Below are positions 20,651 to 29,341 of a stretch of DNA of 64,000 nt, piece by piece. Under the pieces are notes generated by a model. It was not told the DNA's origin. It did no database searches and saw only the letters and a program-made list of their open reading frames with translations. A program made the position numbers and the translations under genes. Within the stretch, counting starts at the first letter, position 1. The number at the start of each line of letters is the position of its first letter. The stretch is from Bifidobacterium lemurum (GTDB lineage Bacteria > Actinomycetota > Actinomycetes > Actinomycetales > Bifidobacteriaceae), in contig NZ_CP062948.1 in assembly GCF_014898175.1 (NCBI RefSeq), positions 1,178,001 through 1,242,000 on the forward strand. Reading direction: 5' to 3'.

Positions 20651-21486
20651 GCGGCGGCAAGATCAAGCACGGGCCCTTCTGGACGGTGTTCTTCACCATC
20701 GTCTCGCTCGCCTGGGTGTTCCCGATCGTTCTGGTGGTGATCAACTCCTTCAAGCAGAAGGCATACATCTCGCGCGACGCGTTCTCGATCCCGACCGGCA
20801 AGGCCTTCGTCGGCCTGGAGAACTACGAGCGCGGCATCGAACGCACCAACCTCATCGAAAGCTTCGGCTGGACCGTGGTGATTACGGTCGGCGCGGTGCT
20901 GCTGATCCTCGTATGCACCTCGATGTGCGCGTGGTGGATCGTGCGCGTGAACAACCGAGCGGCCAAACTGCTCTACACCCTGTTCCTGCTCAATATGATC
21001 ATCCCCTTCCAGATGATCATGTTCCCGCTGAGCAAGATCGCCGACATGATGGGGCTCAACACCCCCTGGGGCATGTGGGTGCTGTATCTGGGATTCGGCG
21101 CGGGATTGTCGGTGTTCATGTTCACCGGCGTGATCAAGGGCATCCCGGCCGAGATCGAGGAGGCCGCCATGATCGACGGCGCGAGTGTGCCCCGCACCTT
21201 CTTCACCATCGTGCTTCCCATGATGAAGCCGAGCGTGGTGTCGGTGGCGATCCTGCAGACCATGTGGATCTGGAACGACTTCCTGCTGCCCTACCTCACC
21301 CTCGACCTGCGCAAATACAAGACCATGAGCATCGCCATCCAGTACTTGAAGGGCGGCTACGGCTCGGTGGACATGGGCGCCATGATGGGCTGCCTGGTGC
21401 TGGCCATCATCCCCATCGTCGTCTTCTACCTGTTCTGCCAAAAGCACATCATCGCCGGCGTCACCGCCGGAGCGGTCAAGGGGTAA
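20647..21486 (+). CDS. Carbohydrate ABC transporter permease (MalG/UgpE type)
   Basis: 279 aa, six helices, EAA loop EIEEAAMIDGASVPRTFFTIVLPMMKP. The ATG overlaps the previous stop (ATGA) and is preceded by AAGGAGGT. Expected to pair with the upstream permease. The open frame extends much further upstream as a shadow of that permease, but the coupled ATG is the real start. Confidence 0.92.
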   Translation: MSGGKIKHGPFWTVFFTIVSLAWVFPIVLVVINSFKQKAYISRDAFSIPTGKAFVGLENYERGIERTNLIESFGWTVVITVGAVLLILVCTSMCAWWIVRVNNRAAKLLYTLFLLNMIIPFQMIMFPLSKIADMMGLNTPWGMWVLYLGFGAGLSVFMFTGVIKGIPAEIEEAAMIDGASVPRTFFTIVLPMMKPSVVSVAILQTMWIWNDFLLPYLTLDLRKYKTMSIAIQYLKGGYGSVDMGAMMGCLVLAIIPIVVFYLFCQKHIIAGVTAGAVKG

Positions 21487-21519
21487 AGGCGGGCCGTCGG
21501 CACGCGGTCGGATGGAAGG

Positions 21520-21633
21520 CCATCCAGCCATCCGACCAATCCATCCAATCGGCCATCGCCGGCCGATCCAATCAACCCAACCCAAATCCAATCAACCCAA
21601 TCCAATCCAATCCAACCAACCCAATCCAACGTG
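21520..21633. repeat. CCAAT/CCAAC quasi-repeat tract
   Basis: Between the second permease and the binding-protein gene the plus strand becomes an almost G-free run of CCAAT, CCAAC and CCATC units, about 110 bp, densest at 21563-21630. A GGATGG/CCATCC stem lies just before it (21510-21530). Not coding. Confidence 0.75.
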
Positions 21634-21686
21634 TGCAACACACCAGTCTCCGCCATCCCGGCGGGGGCGTAAAGAAAGGAAACACC

Positions 21687-23012
21687 ATGAAGAAGTCAAT
21701 GAAGCGCGTCATCGCCGCCGCGGCTGTGTTGGCGATGGGCGTGCCCGCGCTCGCGGCCTGCGGTTCGTCCGCCGCCATCGACGAATCGAAGGGCAAGGTC
21801 TACTACCTGAACTTCAAGCCGGAAGCCGCCGACCAGTGGACGGCCATCGCCGAGACCTACACCGAGCAGACCGGCGTGCAGGTCACCGTCGAAACCGCCG
21901 CGTCGGGCACGTATGAGCAGACCCTGAAGTCGGAGATGGCCAAGGACGAGGCTCCGACCCTGTTCCAGGTCAACGGTCCGGTCGGGTACGCGCGCTGGAA
22001 GGACTACACGGAGGACATGTCCGGCACCGCCGTCTACGAGCAGATGGAGGACCAGAGCTCCGCGCTGATGGACGGCGACAAGGTGGTCGGCGTGCCCTAC
22101 GTGCTGGAATCCTACGGCATCATCTACAACAAGGACCTGCTGCAGCAGTACTTCGATCTGGGCGTCTCGTCCATCACCTCGGTCGACGAGATCGACTCCT
22201 TCGACGCACTGAAAACCGTGGCCGACGGCATCCAGGAGCATAAGGACGAGCTGGGCGTGCAGGGCGCGTTCGCATCCTCCGGCTTTGATTCGTCCTCCGA
22301 CTGGCGCTTCAAGAGCCAGCTCGCCGGCGTGCCGCTGTATTGGGAGTTCAAGGAGGACGGCGTGACCGAGCAGCCGGCCACCATCAAGGGCACCTACCTT
22401 GAGAACTTCAAGGACATCTTCGACCTGTACATCACCGACTCCACCACCGAGCCCACCCAGCTGAGCTCCAAAACCGGCGACGACGCGAACTCCGAATTCG
22501 CGCTCGGCGACGCGGTGTTCTACCAGAACGGCACCTGGGCCTGGACGGATCTGAGCAATGCCGGCGTCGAAGCCGACAGTGTGGGCATGCTGCCGATCTA
22601 CATCGGCGCGGACGGCGAGGAGAACGCCGGCCTGACCACCGGCTCCGAGAACTACTGGTGCATCAACTCCCAAGCCTCCGATCTCGACAAGCAGGCCACC
22701 GAGGACTTCCTCGAGTGGATGATCACCTCGGACGAAGGCAAGGATGCGCTCGCCGTTCAGATGGGCTTCTCCACCCCGTTCAAGACCTTCTCCGACGTGA
22801 CCACCGAAAATCCGCTCATCGACGAGTACAAGGCCGGGCTTGAGGCCGGCAAGGAATCCATGTCGTGGACCTACACGATGATCCCGTCCGAGCAGTGGAA
22901 GAACGACCTCGGCTCCGCGCTGCTCGAGTACGCGCAGGGGACCGGCACGTGGGAGGCGGTGGAAACCGCGTTCGTGGACGGCTGGGCGAGCGAATACGCT
23001 GCCGCCGAATGA
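21687..23012 (+). CDS. Sugar ABC transporter substrate-binding lipoprotein
   Basis: 441 aa. Lipoprotein signal peptide with lipobox LAACGSS (Cys about residue 25), then a cluster B/CUT1 solute-binding protein fold (KVYYLNFKPEAADQWTAIAETYTEQTGVQVTVET, ALGDAVFYQNGTWAW). It delivers the sugar to the two permeases; co-regulation with GH31 points to an alpha-linked gluco- or xylo-oligosaccharide. AAAGAAAGGA lies 6 nt before the ATG. The 200-bp gap before it may allow expression uncoupled from the permeases. Confidence 0.92.
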   Translation: MKKSMKRVIAAAAVLAMGVPALAACGSSAAIDESKGKVYYLNFKPEAADQWTAIAETYTEQTGVQVTVETAASGTYEQTLKSEMAKDEAPTLFQVNGPVGYARWKDYTEDMSGTAVYEQMEDQSSALMDGDKVVGVPYVLESYGIIYNKDLLQQYFDLGVSSITSVDEIDSFDALKTVADGIQEHKDELGVQGAFASSGFDSSSDWRFKSQLAGVPLYWEFKEDGVTEQPATIKGTYLENFKDIFDLYITDSTTEPTQLSSKTGDDANSEFALGDAVFYQNGTWAWTDLSNAGVEADSVGMLPIYIGADGEENAGLTTGSENYWCINSQASDLDKQATEDFLEWMITSDEGKDALAVQMGFSTPFKTFSDVTTENPLIDEYKAGLEAGKESMSWTYTMIPSEQWKNDLGSALLEYAQGTGTWEAVETAFVDGWASEYAAAE

Positions 23013-23126
23013 TATGGGCGCCGGACGACGGTCGCCAAGCGGCGGCCGTCCGGCCATAAACGTCGGAGCATCATCGTAGGAACCTTTCTCTAACCTCGAC
23101 ATTCCTATCTGCTGCTTCGGCCCACG

Positions 23127-23170
23127 CGGGAGCGACTCCATGCTGTGTTGGTGGAGCCGCTCCCGTTGTG
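23127..23170 (+). terminator. Terminator after the sugar importer operon
   Basis: Stem arms 23127-23140 and 23152-23165 pair 13 of 14 (CGGGAGCG..CTCCA type), loop 11 nt, followed by TTGTGTT. A weaker stem lies at 23022-23056. Confidence 0.7.
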
Positions 23171-23205
23171 TTCGATAGAGCTCGGTCTCCGCTCCGCGCT
23201 TCACC

Positions 23206-23243
23206 TTGGCTGTGACGTGCCCCGGTGACATACTGGGGCACGT
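23206..23243 (+). promoter_or_regulatory. Promoter with palindrome reaching the start codon of the DMT transporter
   Basis: TTGGCT (23206-23211), 17 bp, CATACT (23229-23234), then 7 nt to GTG 23242. A perfect inverted repeat ACGTGCCCC (23215-23223) / GGGGCACGT (23235-23243) flanks the -10 and includes the first bases of the start codon, a likely operator. Confidence 0.55.
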
Positions 23244-24186
23244 GAGTGAGAAGAATCGCGTAAGCGAGAAGAGCGGTGTGGGCAGGCGTGTGACGTTCGA
23301 GCATGCGCCGCGCGACCTGATGGTCGGAGCCGTGCTGACGCTGGCCGGCGGCACGTTGTGGGGCGTCAACGCCACCGTCTCCAAAATCCTTATGGACCAC
23401 TACCAGGCCGACCCGTTGTGGATCGCCTGCATCCGCGAGCTCTTCACGGGCGCGCTGTTCCTCGCTTGCGCCGGCGTCATGACGCCGCGGCTGCTGGTCG
23501 GCGCCCTGCGTGACCACAGGTCGTATCCAAGATTCGTGGGCACGGCCATCGTCTGCGTGCTGCTTTCCCAAATCGCCTATCTCAACTCGATTGATTGGAC
23601 CAACGCCGGCACCGCCACCGTGCTGCAGACGCTGAATCTGCTGTTCGTGCTGGCATGGGTGTGCCTGCGAGGTCGAAGACTGCCGGGGCGGCGCGAAACC
23701 GTGGGCGTGGCGCTCGCCTTCGTCGGCACGGTGCTGATCGCCACGGGCGGCGACCTGACCACGTTGACCTTGCCGCCGATGGGGTTGGCTTGGGGTCTTG
23801 CGAACGCGCTCGCGACGGCGTCGCTGTCGATTCTGCCCGCCTCATTGATCGCCCGATGGGGCAATTTCACGACCAACGGCATCATGTTTCTGATCTCCGG
23901 CATACTGCTGTGCCCGATCGTGCGCCCGTGGGCCACCGCTCCCGCCGGACTGGACGCGCTGGGTGTGGCGTTGATGGTGTTCACCGTGGTGGGCGGCACG
24001 TTCGGCGCGTACTGGCTGTTTCTGACCGGTGTGATGCGCATCGGCTCGATGCGCGCCACCATGCTCGGCACCGTCGAGCCGCTGACTGCGACGGTTTCCG
24101 CGGTGCTGTTCACCGCCGCCGTGTTCACGCCCACCGACCTGGTTGGTTTCGCCATGATCATCGTCATGGTCTTCCTGGTGCGCTGA
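23242..24186 (+). CDS. DMT superfamily (EamA) transporter
   Basis: 314 aa with ten membrane helices in two EamA repeats (GGTLWGVNATVSKILMDHY in the first, GGTFGAYWLFLTGVMRIGS in the second). Exports or imports small metabolites; the substrate cannot be told. GTG 23242 was chosen over an upstream in-frame codon because a -10 sits 7 nt before it (leaderless). Confidence 0.82.
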   Translation: MSEKNRVSEKSGVGRRVTFEHAPRDLMVGAVLTLAGGTLWGVNATVSKILMDHYQADPLWIACIRELFTGALFLACAGVMTPRLLVGALRDHRSYPRFVGTAIVCVLLSQIAYLNSIDWTNAGTATVLQTLNLLFVLAWVCLRGRRLPGRRETVGVALAFVGTVLIATGGDLTTLTLPPMGLAWGLANALATASLSILPASLIARWGNFTTNGIMFLISGILLCPIVRPWATAPAGLDALGVALMVFTVVGGTFGAYWLFLTGVMRIGSMRATMLGTVEPLTATVSAVLFTAAVFTPTDLVGFAMIIVMVFLVR

Positions 24187-24240
24187 ACGTAGGCTGAACG
24201 CATGCTGAACTTTGCTGGGCGAAGTGCCCATTAGATGGAA

Positions 24241-24295
24241 TGTTCCCTTAAGGGGTATAACGCGGGGGTAGTATAGGGCGTGTCTTAACGGAACA
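24241..24295 (+). promoter_or_regulatory. Inverted repeat around a possible promoter of the surface-protein gene
   Basis: TGTTCCCTTAA (24241-24251) and TTAACGGAACA (24285-24295) pair 10 of 11. Between them TAGTAT (24269-24274) is a -10 candidate. The leader to the ATG at 24419 would be about 140 nt. Confidence 0.4.
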
Positions 24296-24418
24296 CTTGT
24301 GTGCGACGGCGATGTGGACAGGCTTGGACGGTGTTCCGAGGGTACATAGAGGTGTGGCGTCACGTTGGAAGTGCATACGCAAGGCGCTGGCATCAACAAA
24401 ACAAAGAGAGGGACATAT

Positions 24419-26971
24419 ATGTCTTGGAAACGATCGTTAGCGGCGGCGGCCGTCGCCGCGGCCACAAGCTGCGCCCTGCTGCTGCCATCCATGGCGGTGG
24501 CGGCGCCTCTGGTCGGTGCGACCTATGAGCAAGGCGGCTATACGGCGACGAAAATCTCCCATCCCGAAAGCGGGCTGGGCGAAACGGACGGCATCGTCGA
24601 TCTTGAGGACGACAGTGCGGACCGCGGGCAGAGCTATTCGTGGTCGTCGGTCGGCTATGGGGATTGGATGTACGTCGGCACCTGCTACGCCGCCATGGCG
24701 AGCACGCTGAAGAAAATGGCCAGCCAGATGGGCACCACGTACGACGTGCTGTCGGCCGGCATCGACGCGTTGTTCAATGGCAACCTATTCCTGGACAGCG
24801 CCGATGCCGAGAACCGCAGCCTGCTGCTGAAAATCAACACCAGAACGGGTGAGGTCAAAGTCGTGGTCGAGCCCACCAGTGGGACGAACGGGTATCGCGC
24901 CGCCGTCGAATTCCATGACAAACTGTACTTCGCCGCGTCGGCGAATCCCGAGCCGTATCTGCTGGAGGTGGATCCGGCCACCGACGAGACCAAAATCGTC
25001 TACACCGCCCCCTCGGTGCCACAGGGACAGGCCATCTCCGTGGGAATCCGCGGCCTGACAGTGCTGAACGACCAGCTGATCTCCAGTATGATCGGCGAGG
25101 ATGGCGCGTATATCGTCGCCTCGTCCGATCCCTCCGCCGGACAGGACTCCTTCCGGACCATCGGCACGCAGGAGGACCTGCTCGACTACCCCGCCTACCA
25201 CTACACCGACAGCATCTTCGGCGGATCCATCTGGGATATGGTCGGATTCAACGGCAAGCTGTACATCACCGTGGTGACGGGCAAGAACGGTGCCAAGCAG
25301 TCGTTTGCGTTGTTCTGCGGCGAGCCCGGTGCCGACGGCCAGTGGACGTACCGTCTGTTGGTGGGGGACACCGACGATGGCGCGCGATACACGTACGGCT
25401 TCGGCGCGGACCGTTCCGGTGCAGCGAACCTGGCCGTGTACGGCGACCACCTGTATATCGGCGGATACAACGATCCGATGGTCGCGCTGCCCGACGCGTT
25501 GAGCTTCGAATTCGAATCAATCTACAAAGACTTGTCCAGCCCGGTGAATCTGTGGCGCATGGACGCGAACGAGAAGTTCGAGATGGTCGCGGGCGAGGCG
25601 AACGAGGCATTCCCCGAAGGTCCGATTGGCACGTTGAACGGCAAGTCTCTGTTGGCAGGACTGGGCACGGAGGATGACGCCAGCCGCAATCTGAACCAAT
25701 ACGTCTGGAACATGCGGGAATACGATGGCAAGCTGTATGCCGGCACGTTCGACATCGGCAGCCTGGCGTATCCGCTGATGCAGTTCACCAACGGCGATGT
25801 GCTGGATATGACGGCCGACGAGTGGAAGAGCCAAATCCGCTACATCAAGGAGTTCCTCGAGGCGCTGAAGGAGCAGCAGTCCGGTGACGAGGCCGCCGCG
25901 ATCGCCGAGGATGGGATCGGTGTCGCGGCGGAGGGTGAGCCGGACGCCGACTCCGATGGTGATGCCGACGCTGATGAAAGCGACGATCTCACCGCCACCG
26001 CGGAGGCGCTTGCCGAGGAGGGCTCCGTCGATTCCGTCATCGCCGATCTGGAATCGATGGAAAGCCTGATGAGCGCCATGCAGGGTGATCTGGATTCGGC
26101 GCAGGGCGATGAGAGCGAGGTGAGTCCGCTGTCGCTGGACGACTCCGCCTCGACTTACACGCTTGACGACCGCATGCAGTTCGAAGACTGGCTGCAGTCG
26201 CTGCTGGACACCTATCAGAAGGTGCACGACTACCTGCCGGAAAGCCTGACCAGCGTGCTCGACCAGTGGCTGAACCAAGAGAATGTGGACAACTTCTCGT
26301 ACTTTGTGGGCACCTGCCAATACCTCAGCCAGGGCGAACGCGGCTTTGATCTGCTGGTCAGCTCCGATGGCACGACGTTCCAGACCATCACCCGTGACGG
26401 GTTTGGCGATGCCAACAACCACGGCCTGCGCGTGTTCGCGGCGACGAATACCGGTCTGAATATCGGCACGGCGAATCCGTACCAAGGCTCGCAGATCTGG
26501 ACGCTGAGCGACGGCAGCGTGATCGAGGACTCCGTGCTTGAGCAAACCGAGTACGAATACGACAAGTACGCGGGCTCGGACCAGCATAAGCCGGTCGACG
26601 TGCGGATCGATCTGAAGGGCAACACGGTGTCCGAGGTGCGGTACAACCACGCCGCGTTGACCAAGGATGTGGACTATACGATCACGGATGACGGCATCCA
26701 GTTGGCCACCACCTTCCTGGACGGGCTGGATACCGGTGCCGCCGCATCGTTCCAGATTCTGTTCAACGTGGGTGCCCGCGCGTCCTTCACCGTCGCTGTG
26801 ACGGACACCACGCCCGGAACGCCCGGAACGGATGTCCCGGCTGATGCCGATGGCTCGCAGAGCGAGGCGATCGGTTCGACCGGTTCCAGCGTGGTGGCCA
26901 TTGTCGCCGCGATTGTGGTGCTGGCAGCCGCCGCTGTGGTCCTCATCGTGCTTCGCCGCAGGAAGAAGTGA
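24419..26971 (+). CDS. Large secreted, membrane-anchored surface protein with X2-like domain, function unknown
   Basis: 850 aa. Signal peptide (residues 1-28, ending SMAVAA). The first ~480 residues have repeated aromatic/Gly patterns (GDWMYVGTCYAAMAS, NGKLYITVVTGKNG, YGDHLYIGGYNDP, YDGKLYAGTFDIG) that look like blades of a beta-propeller. An acidic, probably disordered stretch rich in Asp, Glu and Ala follows (about 490-600). Residues about 722-797 resemble the Ig-like X2 module found in carbohydrate-active surface proteins (VRIDLKGNTVSEVRYNHAAL..VDYTI). A membrane helix (about 824-846) ends in RRRKK; no LPXTG motif. No enzyme family is recognised. AGAGGGA is 6 nt before the ATG. Confidence 0.75.
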   Translation: MSWKRSLAAAAVAAATSCALLLPSMAVAAPLVGATYEQGGYTATKISHPESGLGETDGIVDLEDDSADRGQSYSWSSVGYGDWMYVGTCYAAMASTLKKMASQMGTTYDVLSAGIDALFNGNLFLDSADAENRSLLLKINTRTGEVKVVVEPTSGTNGYRAAVEFHDKLYFAASANPEPYLLEVDPATDETKIVYTAPSVPQGQAISVGIRGLTVLNDQLISSMIGEDGAYIVASSDPSAGQDSFRTIGTQEDLLDYPAYHYTDSIFGGSIWDMVGFNGKLYITVVTGKNGAKQSFALFCGEPGADGQWTYRLLVGDTDDGARYTYGFGADRSGAANLAVYGDHLYIGGYNDPMVALPDALSFEFESIYKDLSSPVNLWRMDANEKFEMVAGEANEAFPEGPIGTLNGKSLLAGLGTEDDASRNLNQYVWNMREYDGKLYAGTFDIGSLAYPLMQFTNGDVLDMTADEWKSQIRYIKEFLEALKEQQSGDEAAAIAEDGIGVAAEGEPDADSDGDADADESDDLTATAEALAEEGSVDSVIADLESMESLMSAMQGDLDSAQGDESEVSPLSLDDSASTYTLDDRMQFEDWLQSLLDTYQKVHDYLPESLTSVLDQWLNQENVDNFSYFVGTCQYLSQGERGFDLLVSSDGTTFQTITRDGFGDANNHGLRVFAATNTGLNIGTANPYQGSQIWTLSDGSVIEDSVLEQTEYEYDKYAGSDQHKPVDVRIDLKGNTVSEVRYNHAALTKDVDYTITDDGIQLATTFLDGLDTGAAASFQILFNVGARASFTVAVTDTTPGTPGTDVPADADGSQSEAIGSTGSSVVAIVAAIVVLAAAAVVLIVLRRRKK

Positions 26972-27040
26972 CGTACCGGCGCTGATGCGGCGGCATGGTG
27001 ACGTGCTGGCGTACCGGCGACGCAACGAAGTGACGCAATG

Positions 27041-27080
27041 AACGGCGCCGCGGAAGATTGGTTCCGCGGTGCCGTTTGTT
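27041..27080 (+). terminator. Terminator after the surface-protein gene
   Basis: Arms 27041-27055 and 27062-27076 pair almost perfectly (AACGGC..CCGCGGAA / TTCCGCGG..GCCGTT), followed by TTTGTTGTGTG. The remaining gap to 27240 shows no convincing gene. Confidence 0.75.
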
Positions 27081-27241
27081 GTGTGTTGGGGCAAGTCTTG
27101 GCTCGCATCGGAGAGGATATGTGCGGCTCCTGATGGTGTCACTCTCCGACCGGTCTACGGGTCTTGTCTGCGCCGAGGGGCGCGCAACTGGACAACCGGG
27201 TCAATCCCCCGCTGGACAGGTGCTGTACAACTCGACATAAT

Positions 27242-27291
27242 AACTAGACCGGAACTAGACAACTTCATGAACATGTGTTAGACTGCCTAGC
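27242..27291 (+). promoter_or_regulatory. Promoter and direct repeats before the GntR gene
   Basis: Direct repeats AACTAGAC at 27242-27249 and 27253-27260, 11 bp apart, lie upstream of TAGACT (27279-27284), which is 7 nt before the ATG. A likely autoregulatory GntR site and leaderless start. Confidence 0.45.
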
Positions 27292-28023
27292 ATGACAGAG
27301 CAGTCCACAAGCAGGCGCAGGCTTCCGTCGCAATCCGTGGCGGACGATCTGGCGCGCAGAATCGAACAAGGCGAGTACCGCGACGGCGACCGTCTGGACT
27401 CCGAATCCGCGTTGGCCAAGGAGTTCGGCGTGGCCCGCGGCACGATGCGCAACGCGTTGGAGATACTCAAAGACCGCAATCTGGTCACCACCAAACCCGG
27501 GGTCGGCAGCTTCGTCTCCTTCCACGGGCACACCATGGAAGGAGCCGGAGGATGGGCCGCGGCCAGCGCGCGCGCCGGTTCGCCGACCGTCACCGAAGTG
27601 CTGGGCATGGAACGCCAAGTCCCGCCGGAGGAGCTGCGCCGCGAGTACGACATCGACGGCGACGTGCACCGCGTCGTCCGCCGTCGACTCATCGGCGATG
27701 TTCCGGTCTCCGTGGAGGTGTCGTATCTGCCCTCCAACACGCTGCTCGACCTGCTGATGGAACGCGGCCTGCTGGGCGACTCCATCTCGCTGACGATGAA
27801 AGCCGCCCATATGGAACCGGAAAGCGGCGTGCAGGACGCCACGGTGGAGGCGCTTCCGGAGGAATATCTCGAACAGCTTGAGGCCATCGCCTCGGACAGG
27901 TTCCTCGTGGTCCGCCGCTCCAGCTTCGACGCGGAGGGCAACCTCGTCGAATATGTGGTGTCATACCTCAACCCCGATCACTTTTCGTTGCATGTGGAAT
28001 TCGGAAGGGAGAAAACACAATGA
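27292..28023 (+). CDS. GntR-family regulator, HutC subfamily (UTRA domain)
   Basis: 243 aa. GntR winged helix at residues about 10-75 (SVADDLARRIEQGEYRDGDRLDSESALAKEFGVARGTMRNAL), then a UTRA ligand-binding domain (VHRVVRRRLIGDVPVSVEVSYLP). UTRA regulators sense small metabolites such as sugar phosphates or histidine breakdown products. The gene overlaps the ADP-ribosylglycohydrolase gene by 4 nt, so it probably regulates that and the following permease-kinase pair. Confidence 0.92.
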   Translation: MTEQSTSRRRLPSQSVADDLARRIEQGEYRDGDRLDSESALAKEFGVARGTMRNALEILKDRNLVTTKPGVGSFVSFHGHTMEGAGGWAAASARAGSPTVTEVLGMERQVPPEELRREYDIDGDVHRVVRRRLIGDVPVSVEVSYLPSNTLLDLLMERGLLGDSISLTMKAAHMEPESGVQDATVEALPEEYLEQLEAIASDRFLVVRRSSFDAEGNLVEYVVSYLNPDHFSLHVEFGREKTQ

Positions 28024-29030
28024 ACATGGGCAATGAGGACTCGCGCAACCGTGCGCTGGGAGCGTTGGCGGGACTTGCGCTGGGCGACGCGCTGGGCATG
28101 CCGACGCAAAGCATGGGCGCATCATGGATCGAGCGTGCCTACGGCGGCATCACCGGCTTGCGTGACGCCATCGCCGAACAGCCGATCGCGCCGAATATGC
28201 CCGCCGGCTCGGTGACCGACGATACAGAACAGGCGCTGCTGGTCGCCCGGCTCATCATCGAAGGCGAGGGGCATATCGACCCGAACTCCCTGTCGAAAAC
28301 CCTGCTGGACTGGGAGGACGACATGCGCGCCCGCGGATCGCTGGACCTGCTCGGTCCCTCGACCAAGCTGGCGCTGGAACAGGTGCGCGCCGGCGCGGAC
28401 ATCTCCACCACGGGCCGCACCGGCACCACCAACGGCGCCGCCATGCGCGTCACCCCGGTGGGCGTCGCGCATAACGCGGAAGGACCCCACTTCACCGACT
28501 ATGTCTATGAATCCTGCAGGGTCACGCATAATACGGAACACGGATTCCTCAGCGCGTATCTGGTGGCCGCGGCGGTCAGCTTCGGCATCGAAGGCCGCAC
28601 CGTGCGCGAGGCGCTCGCCGAGGCGATGGATTCGGCCGAGCGTGTGGAGAGGCGTGGCGCGTGGAGTCCCAAAGCCGACGTGCTGGCGCGGACGCGTGCG
28701 GCGGTGGACGGTTGCGAAACCGGTGACGAGGCATCGTTCCAACAGTCGTTGCGTGAGGTGTGCGGCACCTCCGTGGAGGCCAACGAATCGGTGGCCGCGG
28801 CCTTCGCCATGGCCTGGCGATACGCGGACGAACCTTTGCGGGCGCTGCTGACGGCCGCGAATATCGGCGGCGACACCGACACCATCGCGGCCATGGCCGG
28901 GGCCATGCTGGGCGCGGGCATCGGCGGCGCGGCGTTCCCGCAGGATCTGGTCGGGCGCGTCTGCGAGGTATCGCATCTCGATCTTGCCCCGATTGCGGAT
29001 GGACTATTGGAGGTGCGACGAACCGAATAG
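28020..29030 (+). CDS. ADP-ribosylglycohydrolase (DraG/ARH-like) family protein
   Basis: 336 aa, close to the family length. The di-metal site signatures are intact: GDALGMPTQ (residues 22-30), DDTEQ (Asp67, Asp68) and GGDTDTIAAMAGAMLGA near the C-terminus. Family members cleave N- or O-glycosidic bonds to ADP-ribose on proteins, but many bacterial members sit in nucleoside or ribose catabolic loci. Here the setting (UTRA regulator, NCS1 permease, PfkB kinase) favours a small ribosyl compound over a protein target; this is inference. Confidence 0.88.
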   Translation: MNMGNEDSRNRALGALAGLALGDALGMPTQSMGASWIERAYGGITGLRDAIAEQPIAPNMPAGSVTDDTEQALLVARLIIEGEGHIDPNSLSKTLLDWEDDMRARGSLDLLGPSTKLALEQVRAGADISTTGRTGTTNGAAMRVTPVGVAHNAEGPHFTDYVYESCRVTHNTEHGFLSAYLVAAAVSFGIEGRTVREALAEAMDSAERVERRGAWSPKADVLARTRAAVDGCETGDEASFQQSLREVCGTSVEANESVAAAFAMAWRYADEPLRALLTAANIGGDTDTIAAMAGAMLGAGIGGAAFPQDLVGRVCEVSHLDLAPIADGLLEVRRTE

Positions 29031-29341
29031 TGCGCAGTCTCATCATCATGCCGTCGGTCCGTCCGACTGGCGACGGGCCGATCCCGGCGGTCTGACCGGA
29101 CCGGGCGGCGGCCGGCCGGGCGGGGACATCGCCATCGTGGCGCCCGCGGTACCCGTTGTCCCCGATTTTCCGACTTTTCCAATTTCCTGACTCTCTTGGC
29201 TTGCCGGCGCGACCGTGCCGGTGGGGCAGCTCCGCTATGCCCTGAAACGCATGCAATCGCGACGTCGCATTGCATATCTAGCGGTGATCATCGTTCTTTC
29301 TTTTGTGAGAGATCGACAGTGTATTGATTAAGGAGACGATC
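29031..29341 (+). promoter_or_regulatory. Intergenic region with inverted repeat before the permease
   Basis: No gene seen. ATGCAAT/ATTGCAT half-sites (29251-29275, 11-bp spacer) form an operator-like palindrome about 67 bp before the permease ATG, suggesting the permease-kinase pair has its own regulated promoter. Confidence 0.4.

Noticed and set aside
26880-26971. LPXTG sorting signal on the surface protein
   Set aside because: The C-terminus has a helix and basic tail but no LPXTG- or LAXTG-like motif, so sortase attachment is not supported.
27058-27240. 60-70 codon frames between the surface protein and GntR genes
   Set aside because: They overlap the terminator and lack ribosome-binding sites and recognisable content.
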